A DNA stretch of 64,000 nt from Deroplatys truncata (taxonomy: Eukaryota; Arthropoda; Insecta; Mantodea; Mantidae), in assembly GCA_030765065.1 (NCBI GenBank), contig CM060988.1:198088565-198152564 (forward strand), written 5' to 3'. A program made the translations under genes and the position numbers. The notes beneath the pieces were generated by a model, which made no database searches, had not been told where the DNA came from, and was given only the letters and a program-made list of their open reading frames with translations. Below, in pieces: positions 44,696 to 55,900 of this stretch (its first letter is position 1; the number at the start of each line of letters is the position of its first letter).

Positions 44696-47455
44696 TCAGC
44701 ATGTATACAGATAGAGAGCAGATGGTCCAACCTCTCTCATACTGAGACTTGAAACCAACATCAAAGTCTCACGTGATGAAGGTAGAAAAATGCAATGTCA
44801 CCCATAAGCCATAATGAAAAGGTGGAATGAAAATGTTAAAATAAACCTAAATTTTCATATCAATAAGTAAATTGTGTAAATGTAAGACTCCTTGGTGATA
44901 CCTTATTAATATCGAGCACTAAATAATGTGTATCCCATGTTTAAAACTTAAACCTGACCAACCTGAAAACCTACTAAGGTAGAAGATAGATTATGTAGTG
45001 AAAATCACAATGTTAGTTGTTTTAGTGAAGAAATTAAATATACACAGTGATGAACAAGCTGTTGGTGCTTAACCATAAAAAGGGACTCTACCTTAGCTTG
45101 TTAACATGCTAAAATGTAGGCTTATGTTATTTGGTGTTGAAATATTACCAAGTGTGTTTTAAAAAGTTAATGGTTTTGTGGATTGCACAGTGATGAAGTG
45201 AACTGAGAAGGCAATGAAACGTTGTTAGATAGTGTTCATCCCTTGTGATATTTGACGAACAAAGGTTAACTTAAGAATTAACATATAAATCTCTTCAAAT
45301 GCTAAACCATGTAAACGAACTTTTTCTTTACAGCTTTCTATGTAGGCGGTTATTTGCTACTCCTACTTGCATCCAGAAAAACTGTTCTGATTTCATTTAT
45401 ACTTAATACACCTTTAACTACAGAATGATTAAGATAAAGCAGTTGAAGTTATAACCAAAACCACACATCTGACAAGGACAACATAGAATGAGGTTCTGAG
45501 TCCCATGCTGCTTCATTTGACATCTCCCATTAATTTTATAGAGGAAACTAACAACAAAATATCTGCATCTTCTTGAGAACAACTTTTGTTAACTCAAACG
45601 TTGCCTCATATTCTGTAAAACTGACCTAAACAAAAGAGTCTGTTGACTTTTTTTGGTGATTATGCAGAACATGGGTTGCTAGATTTTCTATCACAACTTA
45701 CGTCTGTTTGGCACACTAATGAGACAACCATGGGAATGAGGGATTTTGGGTGAGGAACTGTCATAATGAAAAAGTAACTCCTACTTTCTCCTTTTCTCTC
45801 CTTTTTCCCTCTTCTCATCTTCCTTCCTCCTTATAGTCCTCTCCTTTCTTGCCCTTTTATACAATTTCTTACACAATTACACATGTACATACATTATTTT
45901 ACAATTCAACTTAACTCTAAGAGGACTCCATCTGAGAGACTCCAACTTAATAATCCAACATGTTATCCATTGCGATGTGAAAGTTTGATGTCAAGTTGCT
46001 CATTCAATAGTATACATGACAAGAACTATGAAATAATAAAATTGTATTTTACTTCCGCGTAAATTTTCACTTCCTTTCCTGTATTCACAAAATTTCAAGC
46101 ATAAAATCATAATGTTACTTCCTTTTAGCTTCAAGGAGGAGTTACTCAAATTTATTTACCCTCTGTTCAATCCTTTCATATTCATGACAACGTCATATGT
46201 CACAAAGCCAAAGAGCAACATGTGATTGACCAAACATGAAACTCCATGATAGGTGACATATGGGAGTTGCATTTGTAAAATGTCACTGAGCACTTCAGGA
46301 CATGGATTTAATTCCTGTAACAGCTGTGCAGTTACAGTTACTAGCCTTACATAAACCATGATAAATATAGAAAAACTGCAGTGGTTTTTTATTAACCATG
46401 GAGTATTATTAAATTCTCATAGTTATAAAAATTGTTGTGGTCCTATGATTCAAATTGGAGCACAAAAAGTTTCAGATACAGGAAGAAACTTAGTGCCAGC
46501 AAAAAGAACAGGAAAGAGTGCAGCTTCAAAGCCTCTGTTTATGACAACACTTTCTCCCACATACATTTAACACTAGAAACAGTGTGTTTGCTTGTAGTGT
46601 ACTGGGAATCGCGAGATCCAAAATGACAAACTTATTTGGAGCATGAGTTAGGTGTATTGGACACACTGCTCTTCATTCTCCAGGAAGGTTTGCCTAGACT
46701 GCTGCTTTAGAAATAAAAAGTAAATTGGAGGAGTCGATTTTACTGTAGAAATCGATGAAGCAAAGGTGGGCAAAACAAAGTACAAATGTGGCTGTGTAAT
46801 TGAGGGGCAGTGGATTTTTGGAGCGGTAGAATGTGGAAATCCACTGTAACATCTTTGTGGTGCCCATAGCAAAATGCAACAGTGTCTCTCTTTTAGCTGC
46901 AATAATGAAATAGGTTCCACTAGGCAGCATAATAGTGAACAATGCTAGAAAGCTTACAACTGCCTTACAGATAAAAGTTTTGTGCACCTAACAGTTAATC
47001 ACAGTGTTAATTTTGTGGATCCTGATCCGGAGCACACACACAAAACACTGAATACACCTGGAGAGAGATACGGTCCAAAGTTCCCCGGTATGGCCATAAA
47101 AAGGCACACTACAGCAGGTATCTCGCTGAATTTATGTTCACGCAAGCATACCTCAACCATCGTCACTGCTTTCTTATGTTCTTCAAAGTGGCTGGAGAGC
47201 TGTATCCTCCACACCATTTATAAAAGTTTTTGACAGAAGGCCAAAGCTTATATTGCAGAGTTTAAAAGTAGGCATGATAATGAGAAAGCCTGTAAACCAT
47301 CCGCCCTCCACTTTTACAATACATTCTTATATAAGAAATGAATCGCTAAATGTCAATGTCTGTTACAACTACGCATGCGCAGTGGAAAGTGCCAACCCAT
47401 CAATACTAGTGAAATCTGCAAAAATAGCGATTCTTCACACTTGTTACCATCAGTT

Positions 47456-47457
<2 letters not shown>
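44696..47457. other. Intron of gene B, no gene seen
   Basis: I find no domain-bearing frame or element. A pyrimidine-rich stretch (about 45785-45860) resembles the low-complexity end of the retroposon at 6480-6540. Overlapping frames at 46648-46987 on the minus strand have no recognisable domain. Weak collinearity with 18041-19850 of copy A is visible near the end. Confidence 0.45.

Positions 47458-47487
<30 letters not shown>
47458..47487. repeat. (CA)n microsatellite
   Basis: About 14 consecutive CA units after CAGTTCATA. The corresponding copy A sequence near 19545-19565 has only a short CATACATACACAC run, so the array expanded in copy B. Confidence 0.9.
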
Positions 47488-47489
<2 letters not shown>

Positions 47490-47639
47490 CCTGAAAGCTA
47501 ACTCAGGTTAAATCTAAAAACGCAATGAATATTTTTGCCAACAAGTTCCAAAAACTTAACAAAACTGTGGAAACATTTCAATGAATCGGATCTTTTGAAT
47601 GATCCTTCAAACTGTTATTTATAGTGAACATTTTAAACA

Positions 47640-48082
47640 CTTTTTGTATAAAAAACACCTAACCTAACACTATCCTTATGTGAATTCAGGAATTTAAGCT
47701 TATATAAAAAAAATACTTAAACCTAATGCTAACCTCCTGTGAATTCATAAACCTAAGCTTGTGGGAAAAAAGAAACAGAGAGAAAAAAAAGGAAGGAAGA
47801 AAAAAAACCTAACCTAATACTAACCCTCCGTAAATTCAGGAACCTAAGCTTATATATAAAAAAATAACCTATTGTTAACCTTCAATGAATTCAGAAACCT
47901 AAGCTTATAAAAACAAAAATACTAACCTTATGCTAACCTTGCATGAATTCAGAAACTTCAGATTAAATAAAAAATCTAGCCTAACGCTAACGTTCCATGA
48001 ATTCAGAAACCCAAGCTCATATAAAAGAAAAGCTAACCTAAAGCTAAACTTCCATGAATTCTGAAACCTCAGCTTATATACA
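47640..48082. repeat. Minisatellite with AACCTAACGCTAACC core, left part
   Basis: Diverged units of about 50-65 bases contain AACCTAACGCTAACCTTCC, then ATGAATTCAGAAACCTAAGC, then TTATATAAAAAA. The array continues at 50106-50290 after a transposon. AACCTAACC resembles the insect telomere repeat (AACCT)n, but only one to two units occur per monomer, so this is not a telomere. Confidence 0.85.
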
Positions 48083-48278
48083 CAGAGTGAATCACCTAAA
48101 ACTTGCTCTGCAAATATTTCGGAAATGGAAAATGCTATTGATGTGCAGTTTTCACAGCATTGATTGGTAGTCAGGGGCTCGTACATTTAGCCTATAAACA
48201 GATTTTAATAATACTAAGAAAGTGTTCTTTTTTTAGCAAACATACAATTTTTTAAATGGAACAATGCCTAGTTACATC

Positions 48279-48398
48279 TTCTTCTTCTTCTTCTTCAACT
48301 TCCCTGTTCTACCACTATCGAGGTGTCAGGGGTTTGCCTCGGATCCATTTTTTAAACTCCATCCTATCCTTTACCAGTCTATTAAACTGATCCCAAGG
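48279..48398 (-). mobile_element. Short retroposon insertion (120 bp) in the transposon arm
   Basis: It is bounded by the exact 12-bp duplication CCTAGTTACATC (48267-48278; 48399-48410). The opposite arm of the host transposon (near 49910-49925) shows the uninterrupted sequence. On the minus strand it ends in a (GAA)n run, a LINE-type tail. The content (AAATGGATCCGAGGCAAACC and neighbours) resembles a LINE 3-prime UTR. Confidence 0.9.
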
Positions 48399-48604
48399 CC
48401 TAGTTACATCAACAGAATAAAAGTAGGGTAAATTAAAATGTCAGTGGCGTTTGTTTAAGGTTCTAATGCAAGTGGTTTACGAGAAATCTTATTTTGAAAC
48501 TTTTATGCCCCGACACTTGTATAACCTGTGGTAGCACAAACTATAGAAAAACAAAAGGGAATTACAATACTTCTGTGGATTCTTACAAGTAAAGAGAACA
48601 TAGC

Positions 48605-49694
48605 CCTTCAAAGGTTGTGTTCAAAATGACCACCGGCAGCTTCAATACACACTTCCAGTCTGCTATGGAAAGCCTGCTGCACACGTTCTAGCATTTCAGC
48701 AGAAATTTCAGAGCAGCCAGCAGTAATACGCTGTTTCATATCGTCTGGTGTAGTTGGTACATTGTTGTAGACAGTGTCTTTCAACCTTCCCAACAGAAAA
48801 AAGTCTAAAGGGGGTCAGATCCGGTGAACAGGCCGGCCAAGTTACAGGTCCTCTTCATCCAATCCGATGATTTAGAAACAATCTGTTAAGACAAGGTGTA
48901 GTACTTCATGCACTATGGGCTGGACAGCCATCATGTTGGTATTACAGGTTCCTCCTAGTCTGCAAAGTAAAGTCTTCTAGCATCTGTGGCAGATGGTCTA
49001 TCAGGAAGCTGTGATACTTGTGCGAGTTCACTGTTCCTTCTATGAACAAAGGGCCTATGAACTGATAGCTCACTATCCCACATCACACGTTTAAACTCTA
49101 TGGACGATAACGTTCCACCTGACGAAGCCAACGGAGATTGTCAACAGACCAATAGTGCATGTTTCTGCAGTTTACCTGGCCATGATTAGTAAATCTTGCC
49201 TCATCACTAAACAACATACATGATTAATCTGGAATATCATGTCTTAATACCCATGTACAAAAGTTAACACAATTTTCAAAAGTGTTTCCATGCAGCTCTC
49301 GATGGAGAGAGATGTGATAGGGAAGGAACCTATGTCGATGGAAAATGCGCAGTACACTTGCCTGACTTTTGTCACCTGCACATGCGATTGTGCGGGAACT
49401 AATTTGCGGATCTACTGCAATGGCAGTCAAAACATTAATTTCTGCCTCTTTCCCAGTCACTTGTTTGTTTCTGTTACATTTTCTAGGTGCTACAGTACCA
49501 TTTTCACGCAATTGGTTGAAGAGATTGATAAATAATTGCAGAGATGGTTCACGTCTATTGGGATATGTTACTGCATACACCGTACAGGAACGAACTGCAT
49601 TCTTCCTACACTCTCCATACACCATGAGCATGTCGACTTTTTCTGCATTAGTAAACCCCATTTTCCACTCGCGACTTACGGCTTGAACTGTCAC
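48605..49694 (-). pseudogene. Tc1/mariner-like transposase with DUF4817, broken
   Basis: The N-terminal part 49224-49694 is open for 156 residues: FTNAEKVDMLMVYGECRKNA, then SLQLFINLFNQLRENGTVAP (DUF4817 helix-turn-helix), then a second helix block and SLHRELHGNTFENCVNFC. After a stop the catalytic region continues FSDEARFTNHGQVNCRNMHY, with the first acidic residue in SDEA. Around 48800-48840 is a frameshifted PDLTPLDFFL-like motif, the third catalytic position. Then 48608-48793 encodes the tail (RLKDTVYNNVPTTPDDMKQR, then AFHSRLEVCIEAAGGHFEHN). The layout is full length, but at least two frame breaks and one stop make it inactive. Confidence 0.9.
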
Positions 49695-50105
49695 AAACTA
49701 ACTGACCAGAAAGTCACAATACAATCAATAAACAGAACACACAATGCAAACAAACATAACAATATCGTACCTAGCAGCTAAGCAGGTTGAAAGGGACAAA
49801 CAATTGTCGGGATGGAAACTTTTCAAAATACAATTTCTCGTAAACCACTTGCACTAGAATCCTGCAACAAAGACCATTGACATTCTAATTTATCCTACCT
49901 TTATTTTGTTGATGTAACTAGGCATTGTTCCATTTAAAAAATTGTATGTTTGCTCAAAAAATACACTTTCTCAGCATTATTAAAATCTGTTTATAGGCTA
50001 AATGTGCAAGCCCCTGACTATCAATCAATGCTATGAAAACCGCACATCAATAGCACTTTCCATTTCCGAAATATTTGCAGTGCAAGTTTTAGGTGATTCA
50101 CCCTG

Positions 50106-50290
50106 AATATAAAAAACGCTAACCTTCTGTGAATTCAGAAACCTAAGCTTATACAAAAAGCTAACCTAACGCTAACCTTCCAAGAAATCAGAAGCTTAAG
50201 GTTATATACATAAAAAAGTAACCTAACGCTAACCTTCCTTGAATTCAGAAACCTCAGCTTATATACATAAACAAACCTAACCTCCCCAGG
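50106..50290. repeat. Minisatellite, right part
   Basis: The same unit as 47640-48082 resumes: CTAACCTTCTGTGAATTCAG, AAACCTAAGCTTATAC, then CTAACCTAACGCTAACCTTC. About three units remain. Confidence 0.85.
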
Positions 50291-52309
50291 TGCAATGCAT
50301 GTGTATAAAAAGTGTTTAAAGTGTGTTAAAATCCTCACTATAAATAACAGATTGAAGGATCATTCAACATTATGATTCATTGAAAAGATTCATGGAACCT
50401 TCACTAAAAAGATCCATGGATTCTTTATGTATATGGAATAATAGCAAAAGGAACATGTTCATAGAATACAACAGCAAAAAATAAAAAGGAGCCATGCTTA
50501 AGCTAATCTAATCTTCCTTTCATCTCTCACAAGAATTCTTAACCAAAGTATGTGCTACTCACTTCACTGAACGGCAGTTAACTACGTGGAGCAACCTGCC
50601 GTACAGTAGCCAGCCTCAAGCAACATATGCCATTGTTGCAGAGCGTAACACTGAACGTCTTCCTCTGACAATGAAACCCAGGTTTTAGATAGTTCAAATG
50701 CAATATTAACTATATGTTTACAGCTCAAATGTACCATAAAGCTTCTTTATCCATACTCTGCTCCTTCTAGACAGCATTTTAATAAAGTTCTGCAAATAAG
50801 CGTCGCTACGCACATGTAATAAATTGGCATCTAACTCCTTATGGAACCTTTTCGTCAAACAAAATTGGTAAAAATGCAATCAACATAAAAGAATCTACCA
50901 TTAACACTGGAATTCGTTAATTTTTTCGAGCAGATAGGTTCTGCATAATAACCTTTTTTTCCTCTCCGAGTCCTCTCTTGTTAATTTCCTAAATGAGAAA
51001 GAGTGAAGGTGAATTGGCAGTTTTAGGGGAACAGTTTTTCTTTGTTTCTTTTCCAGGTTTCTCGCATTATCATATTTACACTGAGATATAGGTACAAGGC
51101 TATCATAAGATAACCCAAATGTCATCAACACAGAGCAATCTAACCAAGTATATTTTTCTAATGTCTTAACACTTTTTAATTTCAACTTTTGTCTTTCTTC
51201 CCGTGTACAGTTGTCTGTATTAATACAAAATTGTATAACCGCGTCTTCTTTGTGAAAGTAAGAGACTTAACAAATTTGATACTTTAATTCTGACAAAAAT
51301 GGATCATTACTTTTGTACTATATGTTTAAAAAGTGTACATATCTGTGAAAAGAAATTCTAAAACCTTTTCGGAATGCTTTATTGCAGCCATAAGCTGCAT
51401 ATAAGAGACTTTAGTCTTATTGACGAGTATAAATCTTGAATTTAATTGAACCACACGAAAAAATTCTGCGCTGAGTTCGTCCTGCATTCCCTGCTTATGC
51501 CTTCAGGCGAATCTCCTCTTAGTGTATCCCCGTTTAAAATGCTTATAAAAGCAAAAGCAAAGCGAATAAATTACCTTAGGAGTGAGTTTAGAAGTGGAGG
51601 TGATCTCTTCAATATTTGGTGCACGCCATCCCACCCCTTTTAGGTGCTTTACTTTTATAGGCAAATCGCGTTATGAACACAACAAACTTGGACATTTTTT
51701 CGCTAAATCACATGCAAAGTGGGAACTGCCAACCTAAATAAAAAGTGAACTCCGCTAAATATGCGATGTGCTGTTGTTTCTGCGAACGTGAATCATTCGA
51801 GTTTTAGACGGGCAGATCCCTCGGCTACGCCCTGTCGTCGCTTCGCAGTTGGCCGCAACTTGCTATGCTGCTCTCCTAAAAATCATCCTTCGGCTACGCT
51901 TTGAGGCTGAGTATCTTACCGCCTTTGGCGACATTAGTTATTCATATGTTGCCAGTATTGCGTTAGAGCTAGCATATAACATAAAGTGACATCTGTTGAA
52001 CATATAACACATCATTTTCATCGCTGTGGAGGATACACTAAGAGGAGAATGTTGCAATATTCTTCTGAATTAACAGACTCATTAGGTACATGAAGATTAA
52101 CGTTTACCTGCAATTAACTGTATAGCCACTTATTCGTATCGCTGCATTAAATGAAGGTTCACCAAATATTCAGCTGAGCAATCTAACAATCACATCTAGT
52201 TAACAGATTACTCGTACCAAACTGTTGCATAATATTGGGATTGAAAATCAGAACGACAACTTCAAATAACCAACATCCACCTTTTTTACATCAGAGGCTT
52301 TAATCTTAC
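50291..52309. other. Intron of gene B, mostly no feature
   Basis: 52050-52309 matches 24536-24813 of copy A. Elsewhere nothing is recognised. A minus-strand open frame of 94 residues (50901-51185) is lysine- and leucine-rich, with no known domain and no visible counterpart in copy A. GC-richer sequence at 51800-51930 contains TCGGCTACGC twice about 65 bases apart. Confidence 0.45.
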
Positions 52310-52362
52310 TGGCTTCCCTTGCGGAAGCCAAGGAAACCAGCTAAAACCCTGGTTCCCTCTAA
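52310..52362 (-). other. Putative 5-prime non-coding exon of gene B
   Basis: This is the counterpart of 24814-24880: donor GCCA|GTAAGATTAAA at 52310/52309, with the upstream GGTTTCCTTGGCTTCCGC conserved between copies. The upstream side is truncated by a hAT transposon end at 52364, so gene B has probably lost its original promoter-proximal sequence. Confidence 0.3.
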
Positions 52363-52363
52363 C

Positions 52364-52896
52364 CAGGGTTGCCAAATTGACGGACTTTCAGTCAAAATTG
52401 ACGGAATTTCAAATTGTATCAGGGATAAAAATTTGGTTTCATGGATGACGAGTTTTTTGGCGGAAATTATTCATAATTAATCCGTCTTTTGACTGATTTT
52501 TCCTAGCCTTTTTAATTTTAAAAGATGAGTTGTATTTTCTTTGGAAGAATTGAGATGCATACAAGTCTTTATTTGCATATCCCTGCATGGGCCAGATTAA
52601 CTGCATTCAGGGAGTCTATTACATTAGCATTTGAATATTGTGGTGCGTTTATTGAGTACCTATTTCATAAGATTCAGTCTCTAGTGCCTTTAGTTTTATG
52701 GTTTAGCATGTCAGAAAAGGATAAGCGATATGTTCGAAATTTTAGAAAAGAGTGGTTAAATAATGAACAATTGAAGTATCGGTTATTAGAGGTGCCCGGT
52801 ACACCTAGTAATGCGTGGTGCGAGTATAGTCACTCATTTCAACCAAACGTACGCATGAACGCGCAGCGTATGAAGCTTTCCTTACCTTGCTTGTAA
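52364..52896 (+). mobile_element. hAT-like transposon, 5-prime part
   Basis: CAGGGTTGCCAAATTGACGG at 52364 is a typical hAT-type terminus. An open frame runs to 52896. From the ATG at 52708 it reads MSEKDKRYVRNFRKEWLNNE, then QLKYRLLEVPGTPSNAWCEY. This is the beginning of the BED/TTF-type zinc-finger domain of hAT transposases and hAT-derived genes (usual pattern F..EWL.D.....WL..V.GD...A.C..C). The second cysteine of the finger is lost (CEYSHSF). No 3-prime end was found, so it is truncated. Confidence 0.6.
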
Positions 52897-53819
52897 CTTG
52901 AATTAACGTAACTTCTCAATCCTGAGTTGCTGTCCTGCCACGTGCGTTTCAGCTACACCACGCGCAAAACATGTGGTGTTGTCGGCTCGCTCGTTCGCCC
53001 TCCAGTCGTTCATGTAGAGTGGGAGAGGAGAGGAGAGCTAATCAAAGATAAAAGTTCTCCGCTGCGCCTAACAACGCATAGAGACTTTAAAACTGTGCTT
53101 TGACAAATGACATAATTTTGAAATAAATAATAATAATAATATATTACACAGTAAAATCGTGCTATGTGAGAATAAGCGCATATTCCATTTTAATAGTTTT
53201 CATGTTTTTTCACCATACATTATTTTATTCCAGGCTTCTCTTCCATTTTGGATCCTTTAAATACCCTTGCGTGATGCTTTAAATGTCTGTACGTAATATT
53301 ATGTTACCTCTATAGACCAAAGCTTAAAAGTTGATCTTTCCGCTTTCACTTTCATTATATTTCTACAGTTTCAAAATGCGCCACATGCCAATTTTTTAAT
53401 ACTATTGCGCAACTTTTAGATAACAGGTTATTTAAGTTAGTACATATTTACTCTTAACTTCTTATTTTTACTGTTATGTTTAACTCTCAGTTAGATAAGA
53501 CAAACTTTGCATTTAAAAGTGTGAAGTAATTGTGTTTAATTTACTCCTATTTTACTTAAATTTAAACAGACTCTTATTATTTTTACGTATTTTCTGTAAA
53601 TGATTAAATGATTGAGAACTATTGTCATTCCATTATGTTTACATATATCTACGTACTGTAGTAAACAAATTCAGTTTTAATATATACAGAATATCACTTC
53701 ATGATAGTGGATTCCTGCACTACAAAGTAAATGCAAGTTGGCCTAAATTTCTGACGTGAATATATTACAGATAAAGGCATAATCATACTGACATATACAT
53801 ATAATTTCTGGTACTCACA
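52897..53819. other. No gene seen
   Basis: AT-rich sequence with a short (AAT)n run near 53130. No domain, RNA gene or repeat family is recognised. Confidence 0.45.
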
Positions 53820-54482
53820 TTATGGTGCCAAGGGGCTTACTCCTAGTGACGAATCACTAGTCTCTCCTTCCTCCGAGGTGGAATCGCTGCCGGGAGAGAT
53901 GATTATTTGCTGAACGCAATCTTCCAGAATTCCTTCTTTTCTCCACGCTTTTTCGGTAATTCCTCGAATATTTTCCACCACTTTTGCCCAATTCTCAGCA
54001 TTGACATCCTGCACTCCTTCCCTGGTGAGTCGCTCTACTTCTTGTTATTTCTTGCCACATATAGCCTTTCACTTGCGCCCATATTTTTTCAATTGGGTTC
54101 AAATGAGCATGGTAGGGCAGAAGGCGAATAATCTTATGCCCATGTTCTTTTGCTAGTTCATCTATCTCAGAAAGTGGAACCCTTGGTTTGTAAGTATTCA
54201 CGAAATCCATTAGTTCCGCTTTTTTGAGCTCTGAATCAATCTCGATTCCATGTTTTGCTGCGACATTGTTGAGGATCCACAATAATGTCTTCCTTCTTCC
54301 ATCGCATTGTCGGGGCCTTGTTTAATACTACAGAATGGTATTTGGCATTATCCATTACAATGGTGGAATTTGGAGGAATATTCGGCATTAGGCTGTTAAC
54401 AAACCAATCTGTAAAAGATTTTGCATTCATTTTCTCATGATAATCTCCAGTTGTCCTTGACCTAAACATGCAAAGCTTTCTT
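53820..54482 (-). pseudogene. DDE transposase, C-terminal part
   Basis: After the LINE the host frame resumes RTTGDYHEKMNAKSFTDWFV, then PPNSTIVMDNAKYHSVVLNK with the second catalytic aspartate in VMDNA. A frameshift near 54265 leads to KHGHKIIRLLPYHAHLNPIE-type sequence, where NPIEKIWAQVK contains the third catalytic residue, glutamate. Another shift near 54015 leads to the tail QDVNAENWAKVVENIRGITE and an acidic serine-rich end. All three catalytic residues survive, but the frame does not. Confidence 0.85.
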
Positions 54483-55287
54483 GCTTCCAGAAAGGTGTAT
54501 ATTACGAGACCATAAAAATATTTAATACTCTCCCTAATGATCTTAAGAGAAAAGTTGACAATTTCAATGTCTGTAAAACTGCTGTTAATGAGTACCTATG
54601 CTCAAAAGTATATTATTCTGTACAAGATTATCTGAATGACAAATTATCCTGATGATAATACTTATATAGCTCTGTAAGTAGTATTAGTAAATATTAATGA
54701 CAATTGCCAGTCATATTTGATGCCTGCTCTAGAATTAATGAAGCTATTTAAATCTATGTATATTAAGAACTGACAGTAAATGCTATGCATTACAAATCAG
54801 ATTAGATTAGAGATTAAATTAGATTGTATTCTGTGAGTTCACTAGCAGCCATAAAGGCTTGTGAACATAGAACATGTCAAGTCAAATAGGACAAAATGAT
54901 CAGATGAACAAAGGTAAAATCCTAATGAATGTTAAAATAACTGTTCTTGCCTATACGTATGTTAACCTTATAACAGTAAGGAGGTATTCAACTCTGTACA
55001 AAATTAAACTAGTTTTGCTTCATTTTGTATATAATATGTCTTTATTTTATTTTAAATGTTCTGTATACTGTGTAACATTTATGTATATATGTAACTTTAT
55101 TGTACATTTCCTTGACACGCATATAGTATGTGTCTATTTTATTTCAAATGTTCCATATTGTGTGTAATATTTATGTTTATATGTAATTTTTGTACATTTC
55201 CTTGACATGTTCTACGTTCACAAGCCTTTACGGCTGCTAGTGAACTCACAGAATACAATCTAATCTAATCTAATCTAATCTGAGGAA
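54483..55287 (+). mobile_element. Jockey-like LINE 3-prime end inserted in the transposon
   Basis: The plus strand reads QKGVYYETIKIFNTLPNDLK, then CKTAVNEYLCSKVYYSVQDY and LNDKLS stop, the C-terminus of a LINE reverse transcriptase. A 3-prime UTR follows, then a terminus CACAAGCCTTTACGGCTGCT, GAATACAATCTAATC, ending in repeated TAATC. In the middle (54799-54880) sits an inverted copy of the same last ~80 bases, making a hairpin-prone pair. The 5-prime part is missing. Confidence 0.85.
54799..54880 (-). repeat. Inverted copy of the LINE 3-prime terminus
   Basis: GATTAGATTAGAGATTAAAT, then GTATTCTGTGAGTTCACTAG, then CAGCCATAAAGGCTTGTGAA is the reverse complement of 55201-55282, with few differences. 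It carries its own tail repeats at its outer end, as an independent minus-strand insertion or a twin-primed inversion would. Confidence 0.85.
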
Positions 55288-55900
55288 ACAGTTTGGGACA
55301 AAACCTTGCGAAGAACCAGCATGAACAACAATAACCCTACCTCCCTTACCTAACGGGGCATTCATTGTGTTTTCTTTGGTGCCATCGGTCCACCCTTTGG
55401 TTACAGTATAACCTGCATTTATCCAGGTCTCGTCCAGCCAAACGATGGAGCTGAAATCTAACTTCCTTACTTCTCGCAAATACCGACATCTCCAAGCTAC
55501 AATATCCGTTCTTTCCATCAGTACACTTCTGTTGGAATATTTTTCAAAATTAAAGCCAAATCCATACAGACTAATGCGGAGAGGATTTACTTCCATGGAA
55601 AAGATCTGCCTCTTGAAGACTAGCATGTAGCTTGTACAACGTAGGGAACTCTTTTCTTTCAAAATAGCTGTATATATGGCGACAAATAGCATCTACTTGG
55701 AAGCCATCTAGATCTGTAACAATTTTATGACGATGTCGGGTTTTTCCTGGGGTTTCTAATATAGATTTTGAAGATCCAGACTGTGATTTCTCAGCTTCTT
55801 CCTCTTTTCTTTCTTGTTCTTTTCCTATATTGACAACAGTCTGTTTACTTATTTTAAGTGCAGCAGCTGTCCTATCTATGACTTTATTTACATCAATCAT
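55288..55900 (-). pseudogene. DDE transposase, N-terminal part and first catalytic D
   Basis: From MIDVNKVIDRTAAALKISKQ (helix-turn-helix, with TVVNIGKE) the frame runs through GKTRHRHKIVTDLDGFQVDA and FPTLYKLHASLQEAD to a frameshift near 55600. It then continues GFNFEKYSNRSVLMERTDIV, AWRCRYLREVRKLDFSSIVW and LDETWINAGYTVTKGW, where LDETW supplies the first catalytic aspartate. It ends GKGGRVIVVHAGSSQGFVPN at the LINE junction. Confidence 0.85.

Larger units (their letters stand above)
48083..50105 (-). mobile_element. DUF4817-type DNA transposon with ~300-bp inverted repeats
   Basis: The left end CAGAGTGAATCACCTAAAAC and the complement of the right end CAGGGTGAATCACCTAAAAC start an inverted repeat. 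It extends past GCCTAGTTACATCAACA and reaches GTGGTTTACGAGAAAT, about 300 bases per arm. It sits inside the minisatellite. It encodes a nearly complete transposase on the minus strand, with frame breaks. A 120-bp retroposon lies in the left arm. Flanking TA duplication is not clean (TACA on the left, AATA on the right). Confidence 0.9.
31008..52362. repeat. Segmental duplication, copy B
   Basis: This is the right-hand copy of the duplication described at 364-24880, in the same orientation. Copy-specific content includes a LINE end (33295-33767), a LINE in the satellite (34029-35790), a Tigger remnant (37618-38906), a foldback transposon (40493-41499), and a long-TIR transposon (48083-50105). 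Copy A instead carries the THAP transposon, the mariner and three TIR elements. Homology ends at a hAT terminus at 52364. Confidence 0.85.
53820..55900 (-). mobile_element. DDE transposon related to Tc1/mariner, split by a LINE
   Basis: A transposase gene reads from ATG at 55900 to a stop at 53820, interrupted by a LINE at 54483-55287. The host pieces are in the right order and orientation on both sides. I could not identify the terminal inverted repeats; they should lie just outside these limits. Confidence 0.8.

Noticed and set aside
47655..47670. Interstitial telomere (AACCT)n
   Set aside because: Only about two consecutive units occur, as part of a longer minisatellite monomer.
49290..49781. 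Three plus-strand frames of 81-105 residues
   Set aside because: They are antisense shadows of the transposase at 48605-49694.
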